Shown here: positions 1-8,269 of the stretch, piece after piece
Layout of the letters: each line of letters starts with the position of its first letter
How positions within the stretch are numbered: the first letter of the stretch is position 1
Source: Caulobacteraceae bacterium
GTDB lineage: Bacteria; Pseudomonadota; Alphaproteobacteria; Caulobacterales; Caulobacteraceae
DNA length: 64,000 nucleotides
Direction: 5' to 3'
Assembly (NCBI GenBank): GCA_019746095.1
Contig: JAIESL010000007.1
Location: forward strand, 1 to 64,000
Position numbers and translations under genes: made by a program
Notes under the pieces: generated by a model
Told to the model about the DNA's origin: nothing
Database searches by the model: none
Seen by the model: the letters and a program-made list of their open reading frames with translations, nothing else

Positions 1-381
1 GCGTCGGCCCAGCTGACGGAACGGGCCGGGATCAATCCGCGGCGTGTGGCTCTCTGGGGCTATTCGCGAGGGGCCGGGGTCGCGGTCAATGCCGCCACGA
101 CGCCTGACAGCGGGGTACGGTCGGCGATCCTCGTCGCCGGTGGTGGATCGATCGGGGAAAGCCCCGCCAGGACTGACCTGTCGGTCCTGCTGCTGCATGC
201 CCGGCGCGATGAGGCCGTGCCGGTGCGGGCGACCCTGGAACTGGCCGACGCCCTGCGCGCGGCCGGAGCCGAGGTCCAGGTGCAGGGCCTCGACTTCGAC
301 GGGCACCAGTATGACCTGCCGACCTGGTGCGCGGTCATGGGCCGGACGCGGTCCTTTCTGGAGACCCGGACCGACGACTGA
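1..381 (+). CDS. alpha/beta hydrolase, C-terminal part (cut by window edge)
   Basis: The reading frame is open from base 1, so the gene starts upstream of the window. The visible 126 residues carry a nucleophile elbow (GYSRGA), an acid-residue segment (HARRDEAVP) and a terminal histidine in FDGHQYD. This is the Ser-Asp-His order of dienelactone hydrolase-like and S9-like alpha/beta hydrolases. The short spacing between these motifs fits a small single-domain hydrolase. Substrate cannot be inferred. The ORF track starts at a GTG inside the frame (46), but the preceding codons are also coding-like (LTERAGINPRRVALWG), so that is not the true start. Confidence 0.75.
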   Translation, partial: ASAQLTERAGINPRRVALWGYSRGAGVAVNAATTPDSGVRSAILVAGGGSIGESPARTDLSVLLLHARRDEAVPVRATLELADALRAAGAEVQVQGLDFDGHQYDLPTWCAVMGRTRSFLETRTDD

Positions 382-504
382 ACGAAACCATCCCGGTCCG
401 GGTTGAAGTGATCGCTGCCGAAGCGCACCTGTTCGCCCATGGTGCCGGATCGCGATCCTCACCAGACCACCGGGCCCTGCCGGTCGCCACCTTTATCGGA
501 ACGA

Positions 505-1671
505 ATGATGACGAAGCTGAAGAACAGTCAGGGCTTTTCGACCCGCGCCATCCATGCGGGCCAGCGGCCGGATCCGACGACGGGTGCGGTGATGACCCCG
601 ATCTACGCCACCTCGACCTATGCCCAGGAAAGCCCGGGCGTGAACAAGGGCTATGAATACGCCCGCGGGAAGAACCCGACGCGCGAGGCCTTCGAGGCCT
701 GTCTGGCGGATCTGGAGGGCGGGACCCACGGCTTCGGCTTCGCCTCCGGCATGGCGGCGACCTCGACGGCACTGGAACTGCTCGACGCCGGGTCGCACAT
801 CATCTCGGGGGACGATCTGTATGGCGGCAGCTGGCGGCTGTTCGAGCGGGTGCGGCGCCGGTCGATGGGGCTGGATTTCAGCTATGTCGACATGGCGGAC
901 ATGGCGGCCGTCGAGGCGGCGATCACGCCGAAGACGAAGCTGATCTGGGCCGAAACCCCCACCAATCCGCTGATGAAACTGGCCGACATCGCCGGCCTGT
1001 CGAGGATCGCCAGGGCCCATGGCCTGCTGCTGATCGTCGACAACACCTTCGCCACGCCCTGGAGCCAGCAGCCGCTGAAGCTGGGGGCCGATGTGGTGAT
1101 GCATTCGGCGACCAAATATCTGAACGGCCACTCCGACATCATCGGCGGCGCGCTGGTGACGGCGAACCCCGAACTGGCGAAGGAGATCAAGTTTCTGCAG
1201 AATTCGGTCGGCGGGGTGATGGGGCCGTTCGACGCCTTCCTCGCCAACCGGGGCCTGAAGACGCTGGGCCTGCGCATGAAGGCGCATAATGAGAACGCGC
1301 TTGCCGTGGCGCGCTGGCTGGAGGACCGGAAGGGGATCGCGAAGGTGATCTATCCCGGTCTGGTCAGCCATCCGCAGCATGCACTGGCGTCACGGCAGAT
1401 GAACGGACGCTACGGCGGCATGGTCACGGCCCTGATCGACGGCGATCTGGAGCGGACCAAACGGGTGCTGGAGCGGGTGCAGGTCTTCACCCTGGCGGAG
1501 TCGCTGGGCGGGGTCGAAAGCCTGGTCAATCACCCGGCCATCATGACCCACGCCTCGGTGCCGAAAGAGGTGCGCGAGGCCGGCGGGGTGACCGACAACC
1601 TGATCCGGCTGTCGGTGGGCGTGGAGGAGGTCGAGGACCTGATCGCGGACCTGGATCAGGCGCTGGGGTGA
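505..1671 (+). CDS. trans-sulfuration PLP enzyme (cystathionine gamma-synthase/lyase family)
   Basis: A 388-residue Cys/Met metabolism PLP-dependent enzyme, fold type I. The Schiff-base lysine lies in SATKYLNGHSD, and the cofactor-binding segments ASGMAATSTAL and ETPTNPLMKL are present. Length matches cystathionine gamma-synthase, gamma-lyase and O-succinylhomoserine sulfhydrylase, which sequence reading alone cannot separate. It would act in the cytoplasm on homoserine- or cysteine-derived substrates. The track ORF begins 22 codons earlier. I choose the ATG pair at 505/508 because MTKLKNSQGFSTRAIHAG is the usual family N-terminus. Its stop abuts the stop of the convergent gene that follows. 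Confidence 0.88.
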   Translation: MMTKLKNSQGFSTRAIHAGQRPDPTTGAVMTPIYATSTYAQESPGVNKGYEYARGKNPTREAFEACLADLEGGTHGFGFASGMAATSTALELLDAGSHIISGDDLYGGSWRLFERVRRRSMGLDFSYVDMADMAAVEAAITPKTKLIWAETPTNPLMKLADIAGLSRIARAHGLLLIVDNTFATPWSQQPLKLGADVVMHSATKYLNGHSDIIGGALVTANPELAKEIKFLQNSVGGVMGPFDAFLANRGLKTLGLRMKAHNENALAVARWLEDRKGIAKVIYPGLVSHPQHALASRQMNGRYGGMVTALIDGDLERTKRVLERVQVFTLAESLGGVESLVNHPAIMTHASVPKEVREAGGVTDNLIRLSVGVEEVEDLIADLDQALG

Positions 1672-2187
1672 TCAGGGCGCGACGCGCCAACCGTCTTCCC
1701 GCCTCACCCAAAGAACCGTGTCTTCGGAGTCCGCACGACGAACTCCATCCACGGTGACGATGGCCCGAAAGGAGCCATCGGCCTCGGCGTGATACGTCGA
1801 ACAGTACTCGCCCGTCCCAATGCCTTCCCGAAAACCGGCGGCCAGTCTGGACCGAACTGATGACAGGTTGGCACCTTCAAGTTTTGCCCCGTCGACTTCA
1901 ACCGACTGGATATGGCCTTCCTGGAAGGCGTCAGTCGCGCACACAGCGCCGTCGCGGACGTAAACGTCGTCGCGGGCACGCATGACAACGAAAGGCTCCT
2001 CGTTGAGCATATTCTCCGCTTCGTTGATTATCCGGCCGTCGACCTCAAAGCGATACGAACCGATGGCCCGGCAGGTCTTGCGGGGGATATCGGGCGTGTA
2101 GCACTGAACTTGACCACCACGCGCGGGTGCTAGGGGGTCGGTGCTGGCGGCTGATAGTGCCAAGCCGATAAATGCAACGCTGATCAT
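1672..2187 (-). CDS. secreted hypothetical protein
   Basis: A 171-residue protein starting MISVAFIGLALSAAST, a short hydrophobic export signal. The start at 2187 is preferred over 2205 because AGGGGG sits just upstream of this ATG. The mature part has three or four cysteines (QCYTPD, KTCRAIG, GAVCATD, EYCSTYH) that could form disulfides in the periplasm. I recognise no domain; the end (DTVLWVRREDGWRVAP) looks like a compact beta-strand fold. Codon use is less GC-biased than neighbouring genes. Its leader shares CAGGGGGTTGC with the S9 peptidase gene upstream. Confidence 0.6.
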   Translation of the reverse strand: MISVAFIGLALSAASTDPLAPARGGQVQCYTPDIPRKTCRAIGSYRFEVDGRIINEAENMLNEEPFVVMRARDDVYVRDGAVCATDAFQEGHIQSVEVDGAKLEGANLSSVRSRLAAGFREGIGTGEYCSTYHAEADGSFRAIVTVDGVRRADSEDTVLWVRREDGWRVAP

Positions 2188-2308
2188 GCAACCCCCTGGA
2201 GCCACTTGATCTCTAGCAGGTGAAGGCGGGCTGCGTCACCGCACTGGTAGGCGTCCCGGCGGCCTTCGAGTCCCGCAGAACGATCTGACGACCGGCCGAA
2301 AGCAGCCA

Positions 2309-4246
2309 TCAGTCCACGCTCAGCAGGGTCTCGCGCCAGAACAGCAGACTGGCCCAGAACTGGTAGTCCTGGTTCACTTTTTTCGCGAAGCCGTGCCCCT
2401 CGTCCTGACCGAGAAGGTGCCAGGCGGTGCGGCCGTTGGCGCGGACGGCGGCGATCATCTGGTCGGCCTCAGACGCCGGGACGCGCGGGTCGTTGCCGCC
2501 GGTGACCACCATCAGCGGGATGTTGATCTCGTTGACCCGGGTCATGGGGGAGATCTCGAGCAGGCGGGCGCGCTGGCCCGGGTCGCGCTCGTCGCCGTAT
2601 TCGACCCGGCGCAGATCGCGCCGATAAGCCTCGGTGTTCTCGAGGAAGGTCACGAAGTTGGAGATGGCGACCACGCAGTTCGCGCCGCGCAGGCGGTCGC
2701 CGTAGTGGATGGCTCCAGCATAGCACATGTACCCGCCATAAGAGCCGCCGGTGACGGCGACGCGCTCCGCATCGATGGCCGGATCGGCACCCAGTCGGTC
2801 AAGGTAGGCACCGATATCCCGCACCGAATTCTCGCGCAGGTAGGGTCCGTTATCCAGGCTGACGAACCGCTTGCCGTAGCCGGTGGAGCCGCGGACGTTG
2901 GGGAAGAAGATGGCCACCCCGAGCTCATTGATCAGGTAGTTGTTGCGGCCCATGAAGCCGGGGCGGCTCTGGCCTTCAGGTCCGCCGTGGATGTTGACGA
3001 TCAGCGGACGGGGCCCCGGGAAGCGGGCTGCGTCGGGGCGGTAGAGAAAGCCGGAGACGAGCTCTCCGTCGAAGCTGGCGACCTCGATCAGTTCAGGCTC
3101 GACATTGCGCGTGACATCCAGCCCGCCGGTCTCGCTGCGGGTCCAACGGGTGACCGCAAGGGAGGTGGGGTCTATGGAGAAGGCGTCGGAGGCGCTGCGG
3201 GCCGAGGAGTAGGTCAGACCGATATCGCCCCATGGCGCGATGTCGAGGCTGCCGGCGATGCCCGCGGGCAGGCTGTCGACCCTGCGAACCTGACCAGACG
3301 CGGGGTCGAGCAGGCGCAGACGGGTGCTGCCGGCCTCGTTGATCGTGTAGGCGATGAAGGAACCGTCCTCGGCGATGTCGAAGTCCTCGACGTCCCAGCG
3401 CGGCTCCGTCGAGACGGGCGTGAAGGCGCCGGTGGCGAGGTTGATCCGGCCCAGCCGCTGGAAGTCGCTGTCCTGGTCCGAGGTGACCCAAAGCGTCCCG
3501 TCAGCGGCGAACTGGGCACCACCATAGGCAATCGGCAGGCTGTGATCGCCGATCGGGGTCATGCGACCGCTCGCTAGGTCGAGGGCATGCAGGTTCGACT
3601 TGGTGACCTGGATCCCCTGAACGACAAGGGCGGTGCGACCGTCCGGCGAGAAATCCGCGATGCTCCAGCCGCCGCCGCTGACCTCGGCCACCATGCGGGC
3701 GGTCGAGGGGTCACGCGGGTCCATCACATAGAGGTCGCTGTCCCGGCCGTTGCGCCGGGTAGAGGCGTAGCCGATCAGGCGTCCGTCCTGACTCCAGGCC
3801 CCGAAACTGTTGCGGCTGCGCGCTCCGTCCGTCAGCAGAGTCAGGCGGCCCTCGGCCAGCGTGTATAACTGGAAGAACTCATCGCCCCCCCTGTCCTTGC
3901 TGACGACCAGCACGTCACCGGCGGGGGACCAACGGCCGCCGACGGGTTCCACCTCGAAGCTGAGCTGTTCGCGAGCGCCCATCGGCATGGCGACGCGATG
4001 GATCTGGGCCGTATTGCCGAAGCGGGTCGAAATCAGCATCGACCGGTCAGCCGCATTCCAGCCCGCGAAGCCGGCGGTACGGAATTCCATATACGGTCGC
4101 GTCTCGGCCGCCAGTGCCGCCGGAATGGCCGGGACGCCGTCGGCGACCAGGGCTGCGGGCTTTTCGACGACACCGGAGGCCTGGGCCAAAGCGGATGTCG
4201 GCACCAGGGTGCAGGCGAGGACAATGGCGAGCGACCGGATGCGCAT
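2309..4246 (-). CDS. S9 family prolyl oligopeptidase-like serine peptidase, exported
   Basis: A 645-residue peptidase with a signal peptide (cleavage near SALAQA). Residues about 40-370 form a beta-propeller of WD40-like repeats. Residues about 400-640 form the alpha/beta-hydrolase domain, with nucleophile Ser about 502 (GGSYGGYM), Asp about 586 (GGNDPRVP) and His about 618 (DEGHGF). This is the S9C acyl-aminoacyl/dipeptidyl peptidase architecture, expected to cleave short peptides in the periplasm. Such enzymes are numerous in Caulobacteraceae. It is monocistronic by appearance, with about 100 nt to each neighbour. Confidence 0.9.
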   Translation of the reverse strand: MRIRSLAIVLACTLVPTSALAQASGVVEKPAALVADGVPAIPAALAAETRPYMEFRTAGFAGWNAADRSMLISTRFGNTAQIHRVAMPMGAREQLSFEVEPVGGRWSPAGDVLVVSKDRGGDEFFQLYTLAEGRLTLLTDGARSRNSFGAWSQDGRLIGYASTRRNGRDSDLYVMDPRDPSTARMVAEVSGGGWSIADFSPDGRTALVVQGIQVTKSNLHALDLASGRMTPIGDHSLPIAYGGAQFAADGTLWVTSDQDSDFQRLGRINLATGAFTPVSTEPRWDVEDFDIAEDGSFIAYTINEAGSTRLRLLDPASGQVRRVDSLPAGIAGSLDIAPWGDIGLTYSSARSASDAFSIDPTSLAVTRWTRSETGGLDVTRNVEPELIEVASFDGELVSGFLYRPDAARFPGPRPLIVNIHGGPEGQSRPGFMGRNNYLINELGVAIFFPNVRGSTGYGKRFVSLDNGPYLRENSVRDIGAYLDRLGADPAIDAERVAVTGGSYGGYMCYAGAIHYGDRLRGANCVVAISNFVTFLENTEAYRRDLRRVEYGDERDPGQRARLLEISPMTRVNEINIPLMVVTGGNDPRVPASEADQMIAAVRANGRTAWHLLGQDEGHGFAKKVNQDYQFWASLLFWRETLLSVD

Positions 4247-4352
4247 GCAACCCCCTGTTCAGGCGGACCCGATCCGCCGATGCGGGAGGTTGTCAGCGAA
4301 AGGGGCTTGAGTCCAATCGAGGGGGCAGGAGCCGCCGCTCGCGGAGAAGGGT

Positions 4353-4619
4353 CTAGGCGGCCTTGGAGTCCGGCAGGGCGGTCTGGTGACCGGTCGCGGG
4401 GACGACCTTCTTCTTGGCCGGGGCGCGGGGCTTCTTGACCGTGACGGTGGTCTTGTCGGCGGCGCGGCGGGCCACTTCGGCGTCGATCAGGGGCACCAGT
4501 TCGGCAGCGGTGGCCATCTTGGTGGGAGAGCCGCTCTCGGACAGCCGGACCGCATTGAGGCGCAGGGCCTTCAGATCGGGGTCGGTCATGGTGGGGAGCT
4601 TGTCGGCCAGCGGGGTCAT
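4353..4619 (-). CDS. small Lys/Ala-rich hypothetical protein
   Basis: An 88-residue protein. The N-terminal half (MTDPDLKALRLNAVRLSESG and LVPLIDAEVARR) looks helical. The C-terminal half is a basic, low-complexity tail (KKPRAPAKKKVV) that suggests nucleic-acid or membrane-surface binding. GGAG lies 8 nt before the ATG. The intrinsic terminator of the upstream cspA-like gene ends just before it, so it probably has its own promoter or depends on read-through. No family is recognised. Confidence 0.55.
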   Translation of the reverse strand: MTPLADKLPTMTDPDLKALRLNAVRLSESGSPTKMATAAELVPLIDAEVARRAADKTTVTVKKPRAPAKKKVVPATGHQTALPDSKAA

Positions 4620-4637
4620 CGGCTTCTCCGGAAGTTG

Positions 4638-4675
4638 AAAAACAGTCGGGCCGGCCCCTGTTCGGCGGCCGGCCC
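4638..4675 (-). terminator. intrinsic terminator of the first csp gene
   Basis: On the minus strand a GGGCCGGCC...GGCCGGCCC stem is followed by GACTGTTTTT. It lies about 45 nt after the stop of the 4720-4932 cold-shock gene. Confidence 0.75.
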
Positions 4676-4719
4676 TTCCGTCAGCCGGGGCTGAGCCCGG
4701 CAGGGTCGTGTGTCGGAAA

Positions 4720-4932
4720 CTATTCGGCGGCCTTGAGGCGACCGGCCGATTCCTTGCCCGAACGCGAGTCGCGCTCGACTTCGTAGGAAATCTTCTGGTT
4801 TTCGTTCAGCGTGCCCAGATCGGACGTTTCAACGGCCGAGGCGTGGACGAACACGTCCTTGCCGCCGTCATCGGGGGCGATGAAGCCGTAACCCTTGGTG
4901 GAGTTGTACCATTTCACAGTGCCGGTAGCCAT
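4720..4932 (-). CDS. cold-shock domain protein (CspA family), copy A
   Basis: A 70-residue single cold-shock domain. RNP1 is KGYGFIAPD and RNP2 is DVFVHASAV, with the usual VKWYNSTKG start. CSD proteins bind single-stranded RNA/DNA and act as RNA chaperones in the cytoplasm. It lies tandem with copy B (5183-5395), sharing MATGTVKW(Y/F)NSTKGYGFI and the SGKESAG(R/Q)LK tail. The Phe-to-Tyr change in KWYN is conservative. A long leader conserved between the two copies suggests post-transcriptional control. Confidence 0.95.
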   Translation of the reverse strand: MATGTVKWYNSTKGYGFIAPDDGGKDVFVHASAVETSDLGTLNENQKISYEVERDSRSGKESAGRLKAAE

Positions 4933-5060
4933 TTTGAGACCTCCGTTAGGCGTTGACCGCCGGAAGAGGTTCCGGGTCGGCCTGTCGGGTCTGAATGGGA
5001 TCGGCTTTGGACCTCGGTGCGCGATGCAAAGGGGCAGCAGCGTTTCGCAGAGAGATCGAC
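4933..5060 (-). promoter_or_regulatory. structured 5' leader of csp copy A
   Basis: About 128 nt upstream of the ATG shares ordered blocks with the leader of copy B. On the plus strand these are CTGTCGGGTCTGAA (4982-4995), GACCTCGGTGCG and CGTTTCGCAGAGAGATCGAC (5041-5060). A perfect 6-bp hairpin, CCGGAA-GAGG-TTCCGG (4960-4975), sits where copy B has a different hairpin. The region holds no ORF and ends with a GGAGGT ribosome-binding site. A cold-responsive RNA element is inferred. Confidence 0.6.
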
Positions 5061-5159
5061 GTAGCCTCAGGTGGGCGCTTTCCGGACCAATAGCAAGCGG
5101 CGCGGTGCAGATAGCAAAACGGCGGCGAAGGCCTTAGCCCCCGCCGCCGTCGAAATCAT

Positions 5160-5176
5160 GCACCCGGGAAGGGTGC
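5160..5176 (-). terminator. possible weak terminator hairpin after csp copy B
   Basis: GCACCC-GGGAA-GGGTGC is a perfect 6-bp stem just after the stop of the 5183-5395 gene. No clear T-run follows, so it may be an RNA 3'-end stabiliser rather than a terminator. Confidence 0.35.
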
Positions 5177-5182
5177 GTGAAC

Positions 5183-5395
5183 TCAGCCTTCGGTCTTCAG
5201 CTGACCAGCCGATTCCTTGCCCGAACGCTTGTCGCGCTCGATTTCGTAGGAAACCTTCTGGTTTTCATCCAGGCCGCGCAGGCCCGCTTGTTCGACGGCC
5301 GAGATGTGGACGAAAACGTCCTTGCCGCCGTCGTCAGGCTGGATGAAGCCGTAGCCCTTGGTGGAGTTGAACCATTTCACAGTGCCGGTAGCCAT
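5183..5395 (-). CDS. cold-shock domain protein (CspA family), copy B
   Basis: A 70-residue single cold-shock domain with RNP1 (KGYGFIQPD) and RNP2 (DVFVHISAV) intact and the canonical VKWFNSTKG start. It is about three quarters identical to copy A 250 nt downstream. The first codons match at nucleotide level (ATGGCTACCGGCACTGTGAAATGG), so the pair arose by duplication or was homogenised. Expected role: single-stranded nucleic-acid chaperone. It has its own leader and its own GGAGGT site, so the copies are probably separate transcripts. Confidence 0.95.
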   Translation of the reverse strand: MATGTVKWFNSTKGYGFIQPDDGGKDVFVHISAVEQAGLRGLDENQKVSYEIERDKRSGKESAGQLKTEG

Positions 5396-5514
5396 TTTCA
5401 GGACCTCCGCTAGCAGTTGACCACAGGGAAAAGCCCCTGCGGTCTGTCGGGTCTGAAAGGAGCGGCTAGACCTCAGTGCGAAAGCAGAGGGTGGCGTTTC
5501 GCAGAGAGCTCGAC
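5396..5514 (-). promoter_or_regulatory. structured 5' leader of csp copy B
   Basis: About 119 nt containing the same blocks in the same order as copy A: CTGTCGGGTCTGAA (5444-5457), GACCTCAGTGCG and CGTTTCGCAGAGAGCTCGAC (5495-5514). The hairpin slot (5424-5439) holds CAGGG-AAAAGC-CCCTG, whose sequence differs from copy A while pairing is kept. Confidence 0.6.
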
Positions 5515-5566
5515 AAAAGGCTTCTGGACCGGCGGCGTCCCAAAATCAAGCTGGAGCCCGGTGCGA

Positions 5567-5779
5567 CTAATCGGCCGCCTGGCCCTCGGGGGCGGCCACA
5601 TGGTGTTCCTGGCAGAGCTTGCGCAGGGCCGCCGTCAGGGTCGGGCCGTAGAGGGAATCCTGGATCCTCTCGAAACCCTCGGCCTGGAGCGCCTGTTTGA
5701 TGTCGCCGACGGTGCGGCAGCCGCCGCCACGCGCCAGCTCATAGGCGCGTTCGAGGGTCGTGGGACGGTGACTGCTCAT
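5567..5779 (-). CDS. small hypothetical protein
   Basis: A 70-residue predicted cytoplasmic protein with alternating helical segments (TTLERAYELARGGG, VGDIKQALQAEGF, TAALRKLCQEHH). The pattern resembles a small helix-turn-helix or adaptor fold, but I recognise no family. It starts at an ATG (MSSHRPTT) and lies between the porin gene and the csp pair on the same strand. GC-rich codon use and conservative spacing support it being real. Confidence 0.55.
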   Translation of the reverse strand: MSSHRPTTLERAYELARGGGCRTVGDIKQALQAEGFERIQDSLYGPTLTAALRKLCQEHHVAAPEGQAAD

Positions 5780-5830
5780 CTGACACAGATAGGAAGCCTG
5801 GCGGGAATAGCGAGGCCCGGGCGGCGGGCA

Positions 5831-6538
5831 TCAGAAGGCGAAGCTGATCCCGGCCATGAGCGTGTCGGCAAATTGCTCGCCCGGCACATCGGCGTCGGTG
5901 GCGAAACAGCGCAACTCACCCTCAAGGGTATCGGTCAGCGCATAGGTCAGCCCGGCGTTCCAGGCGGTGTAGTCCCGGCCGTTGTCCTGTTCGCGGTGAC
6001 CGATGGCGGCTGTGCCCTGCAGGCGGGGGGTGAATTCCCAGCCGGCGCGAGCCTCAACCCAGCTCCAGGCCCTGGTGCCGCCCATGCCGTCGGGCGAATA
6101 CTGCAGACGAAGCCGGCCGCTGGCCGGGCCAATCGACCGCGCCACATCGGCGGTGAGTTCCCAGGCTGTGTCGTCGAAGCCCGGGGCCGCATCGATCTGA
6201 AACTTGCGGGTGATGTTCAGGTTCAGGTCGAACCCGGCGACCTCGGGCCGGAGGCCGGAGCCGATCTCGACTTCCAGCTCGGAACCACTGGGGTTGCGGA
6301 TCGTCTGGAAGCCGGACGTTGCGTAGAACAGCCCCGAAGCATTCTCCCATTCGGCCTCGCCCCAGACAAAGGCTTCACCGTCGGATTTCGAAATCCCCTT
6401 GGACCGGTTGTCCGTGGCGCTGCCGACCTCGAACGACCAACGGCCGGACGTGGCCGGGGCCTCCTGGGCCGCGATTGATGTTGAACCGGCCACCCAGACG
6501 GTTGCGAGGGCCGCGGCTGTGGTCAGTGTGCGGCGCAT
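5831..6538 (-). CDS. TorF-family putative outer-membrane porin
   Basis: A 235-residue protein with a signal peptide (cleavage near SIAAQE). Alternating beta-strands run to the end, which closes in Phe (AGISFAF), the outer-membrane barrel signature. The N-terminal segment SFEVGSATDNRSKGISKSDGE matches the TorF/Gcw_chp family pattern, where a short barrel strand is followed by a RG(I/V)S motif. These proteins are thought to be small porins; substrate is unknown. It follows the nitronate monooxygenase gene on the same strand by about 30 nt, so the two may be co-transcribed. Confidence 0.75.
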   Translation of the reverse strand: MRRTLTTAAALATVWVAGSTSIAAQEAPATSGRWSFEVGSATDNRSKGISKSDGEAFVWGEAEWENASGLFYATSGFQTIRNPSGSELEVEIGSGLRPEVAGFDLNLNITRKFQIDAAPGFDDTAWELTADVARSIGPASGRLRLQYSPDGMGGTRAWSWVEARAGWEFTPRLQGTAAIGHREQDNGRDYTAWNAGLTYALTDTLEGELRCFATDADVPGEQFADTLMAGISFAF

Positions 6539-6571
6539 GACTTCAATCGCTTCGTTGGAACGAAGCGGGGT

Positions 6572-7498
6572 CTAGAGCCGCTTCTTGTCGAATTTGTTAC
6601 AGGCCTGTGTAAATTCGTCCGCAAGCCGATGAATGAGCTGCGCCGTGGGCAGGACGTCGCGGACCCCGGCCGAGCCCTGGCCGGCGGACCAGACCGTCTT
6701 CCAGGCCTTGGCCTCGTCGGCCATGTCGAGCTTGTGCTCGGGCAGGGATTTCGGGTCGATGCCGTTGGCGACCAGCGAAGGGGTCAGGAAATTGGCCGGA
6801 ATGCCCGAGACGGCAGGCGTGTAGGTGATGTCGGAGGCTCCGGCCTCGACGATCATCTGCTTGTACTCGGACTGGGCCATGGATTCCGTCGTCGAGATGA
6901 AGCGGGTGCCCATATAGGCGAAGTCGGCCCCCATCATGATCGCTGCCGCCACGTCGCCGCCGGTCGAGAGGCAGCCGGACAGGATGATGGTGCCGTCGTA
7001 GAAGGAGCGGACCTCCTCGACGAGGGCGAAGGGGTTGACCACCCCGGCGTGGCCACCCGCGCCGTTGGCCACCAGGATCAGGCCGTCGACGCCCGCCTCG
7101 GCCGCCTTGCGGGCATGGCGGACATTGGCGATGTCGTGAAAGACCACCCCGCCATAGCCGTGCACCGCCTCGACCACATCGCGGACGGCACCGAGCGAGG
7201 TGATGATCAGCGGCACCTTCTCCTCGACCGAGACCATCATGTCGGCCATCAGGCGCGGATTGGTCGGATGGACGATGTGGTTGACGCCGAAGGCGGCCGC
7301 GTCCGGGTTCAGGCGCGACTTGATGTCGTGCAGCCATTCCCGATAGCCCTCGGTGGTGCGCTGGTTCAGCGAGGGGAAGGTGCCGATGACGCCGGCATTG
7401 CAGGTCTCGACCACCAGATCCGGGCCGGAGACCAGGAACATGGGTGCCGCGATGACGGGCAGCTTCAGACCGTGTTGCAGAGATGTCGGAATGGCCAT
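6572..7498 (-). CDS. nitronate monooxygenase family FMN enzyme
   Basis: A 308-residue TIM-barrel flavoprotein of the nitronate monooxygenase/2-nitropropane dioxygenase family. Visible features are the N-terminal PVIAAPMFLVSG, the family glycine-rich GAGGHAG, the catalytic-region VFHDIANVRHA and the C-terminal FMN-phosphate segment GADFAYMGTRFI. Members oxidise nitronates such as propionate-3-nitronate; others are enoyl-reductase-like, so specificity is not certain. It acts in the cytoplasm. Confidence 0.87.
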   Translation of the reverse strand: MAIPTSLQHGLKLPVIAAPMFLVSGPDLVVETCNAGVIGTFPSLNQRTTEGYREWLHDIKSRLNPDAAAFGVNHIVHPTNPRLMADMMVSVEEKVPLIITSLGAVRDVVEAVHGYGGVVFHDIANVRHARKAAEAGVDGLILVANGAGGHAGVVNPFALVEEVRSFYDGTIILSGCLSTGGDVAAAIMMGADFAYMGTRFISTTESMAQSEYKQMIVEAGASDITYTPAVSGIPANFLTPSLVANGIDPKSLPEHKLDMADEAKAWKTVWSAGQGSAGVRDVLPTAQLIHRLADEFTQACNKFDKKRL

Positions 7499-7570
7499 GG
7501 CGAGTCCCCGGGTTGTCTTTCGCTACGGATAGCGGGGTGACGACGGGGAAGGCAACTGGAAGAGAGTGAT

Positions 7571-7686
7571 GGGTGGTTGGTGATTGGTGGCTGGCCGCCG
7601 CCTGTGCGGGGGCGCGGTCCGCGCCGCCCTTCCGCTGGCAGGGCGCGGGCGATCACCAATCACCAATCACCAATCACCAACCACCC
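7571..7686. repeat. inverted repeat with heptamer tandem repeats upstream of queF
   Basis: GGGTGGTTGGTGATTGGTG (7571-7589) is repeated as its exact reverse complement at 7668-7686, with 78 bases between. The right arm extends leftward into four tandem ATCACCA heptamers. No ORF is convincing here. It may be a small interspersed repeat or a regulatory hairpin for queF, whose start lies 37 bases on. Confidence 0.75.
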
Positions 7687-7723
7687 GGATGACGCCGACG
7701 GGCGAACCCGCTACATCGCCCCC

Positions 7724-8185
7724 ATGACCACTGACACCTCAGGCCTGCACCAGCTCGGCCAGCACACCGTCCAGCCCAGCAGCCCGGAAACGGCCGAGCT
7801 GGAGCGGGTGCCCAACCCCCATCCGGGGACCCTGTACCTCGCCCGGTTCACGGCCCCGGAATTCACCAGCCTGTGCCCGGTGACGGCCCAGCCGGACTTC
7901 GCCCATATCGTCATCGACTATGCGCCGGGCGACTGGCTGGTCGAGTCCAAGAGCCTGAAGCTCTATCTGACCGCCTTCCGCAATCACGGTGCCTTCCACG
8001 AGGACTGCACCGTCGCCATCGGCAAGAAGATCGTCGACCTGCTGCAGCCGAAATGGCTGCGCATCGGTGGCTACTGGTATCCCCGCGGCGGCATCCCGAT
8101 CGACGTCTTCTGGCAGACCGGCGCGCCGCCCGAGGGGTTGTGGCTGCCGGACCAGGGCGTGCCGACCTATCGCGGGCGGGGGTGA
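7724..8185 (+). CDS. queF: NADPH-dependent 7-cyano-7-deazaguanine reductase (type I QueF)
   Basis: A 153-residue tunnelling-fold enzyme that reduces preQ0 to preQ1 in queuosine synthesis. Visible are the catalytic-cysteine segment [15 protein letters not shown], the substrate Glu/His region ([11 protein letters not shown] and [10 protein letters not shown]) and the [14 protein letters not shown]-terminal motif. Length fits the short YkvM-like class. I start at ATG 7724; the track ORF begins 49 codons earlier and would translate the ATCACCA repeat. It heads a run of five same-strand genes. Confidence 0.95.
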   Translation: MTTDTSGLHQLGQHTVQPSSPETAELERVPNPHPGTLYLARFTAPEFTSLCPVTAQPDFAHIVIDYAPGDWLVESKSLKLYLTAFRNHGAFHEDCTVAIGKKIVDLLQPKWLRIGGYWYPRGGIPIDVFWQTGAPPEGLWLPDQGVPTYRGRG

Positions 8186-8269
8186 GGTGACCTGCCGTGT
8201 CTATCCGCCCCGGGATCGCACGGTCAGCCGCATGCAAGCTTCGACGGAATACGACAGGCCCGGCACATC

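Noticed and set aside
7651-7681. Heptamer tandem ATCACCA as a CRISPR-like array
   Set aside because: Units are 7 bases with no spacers.
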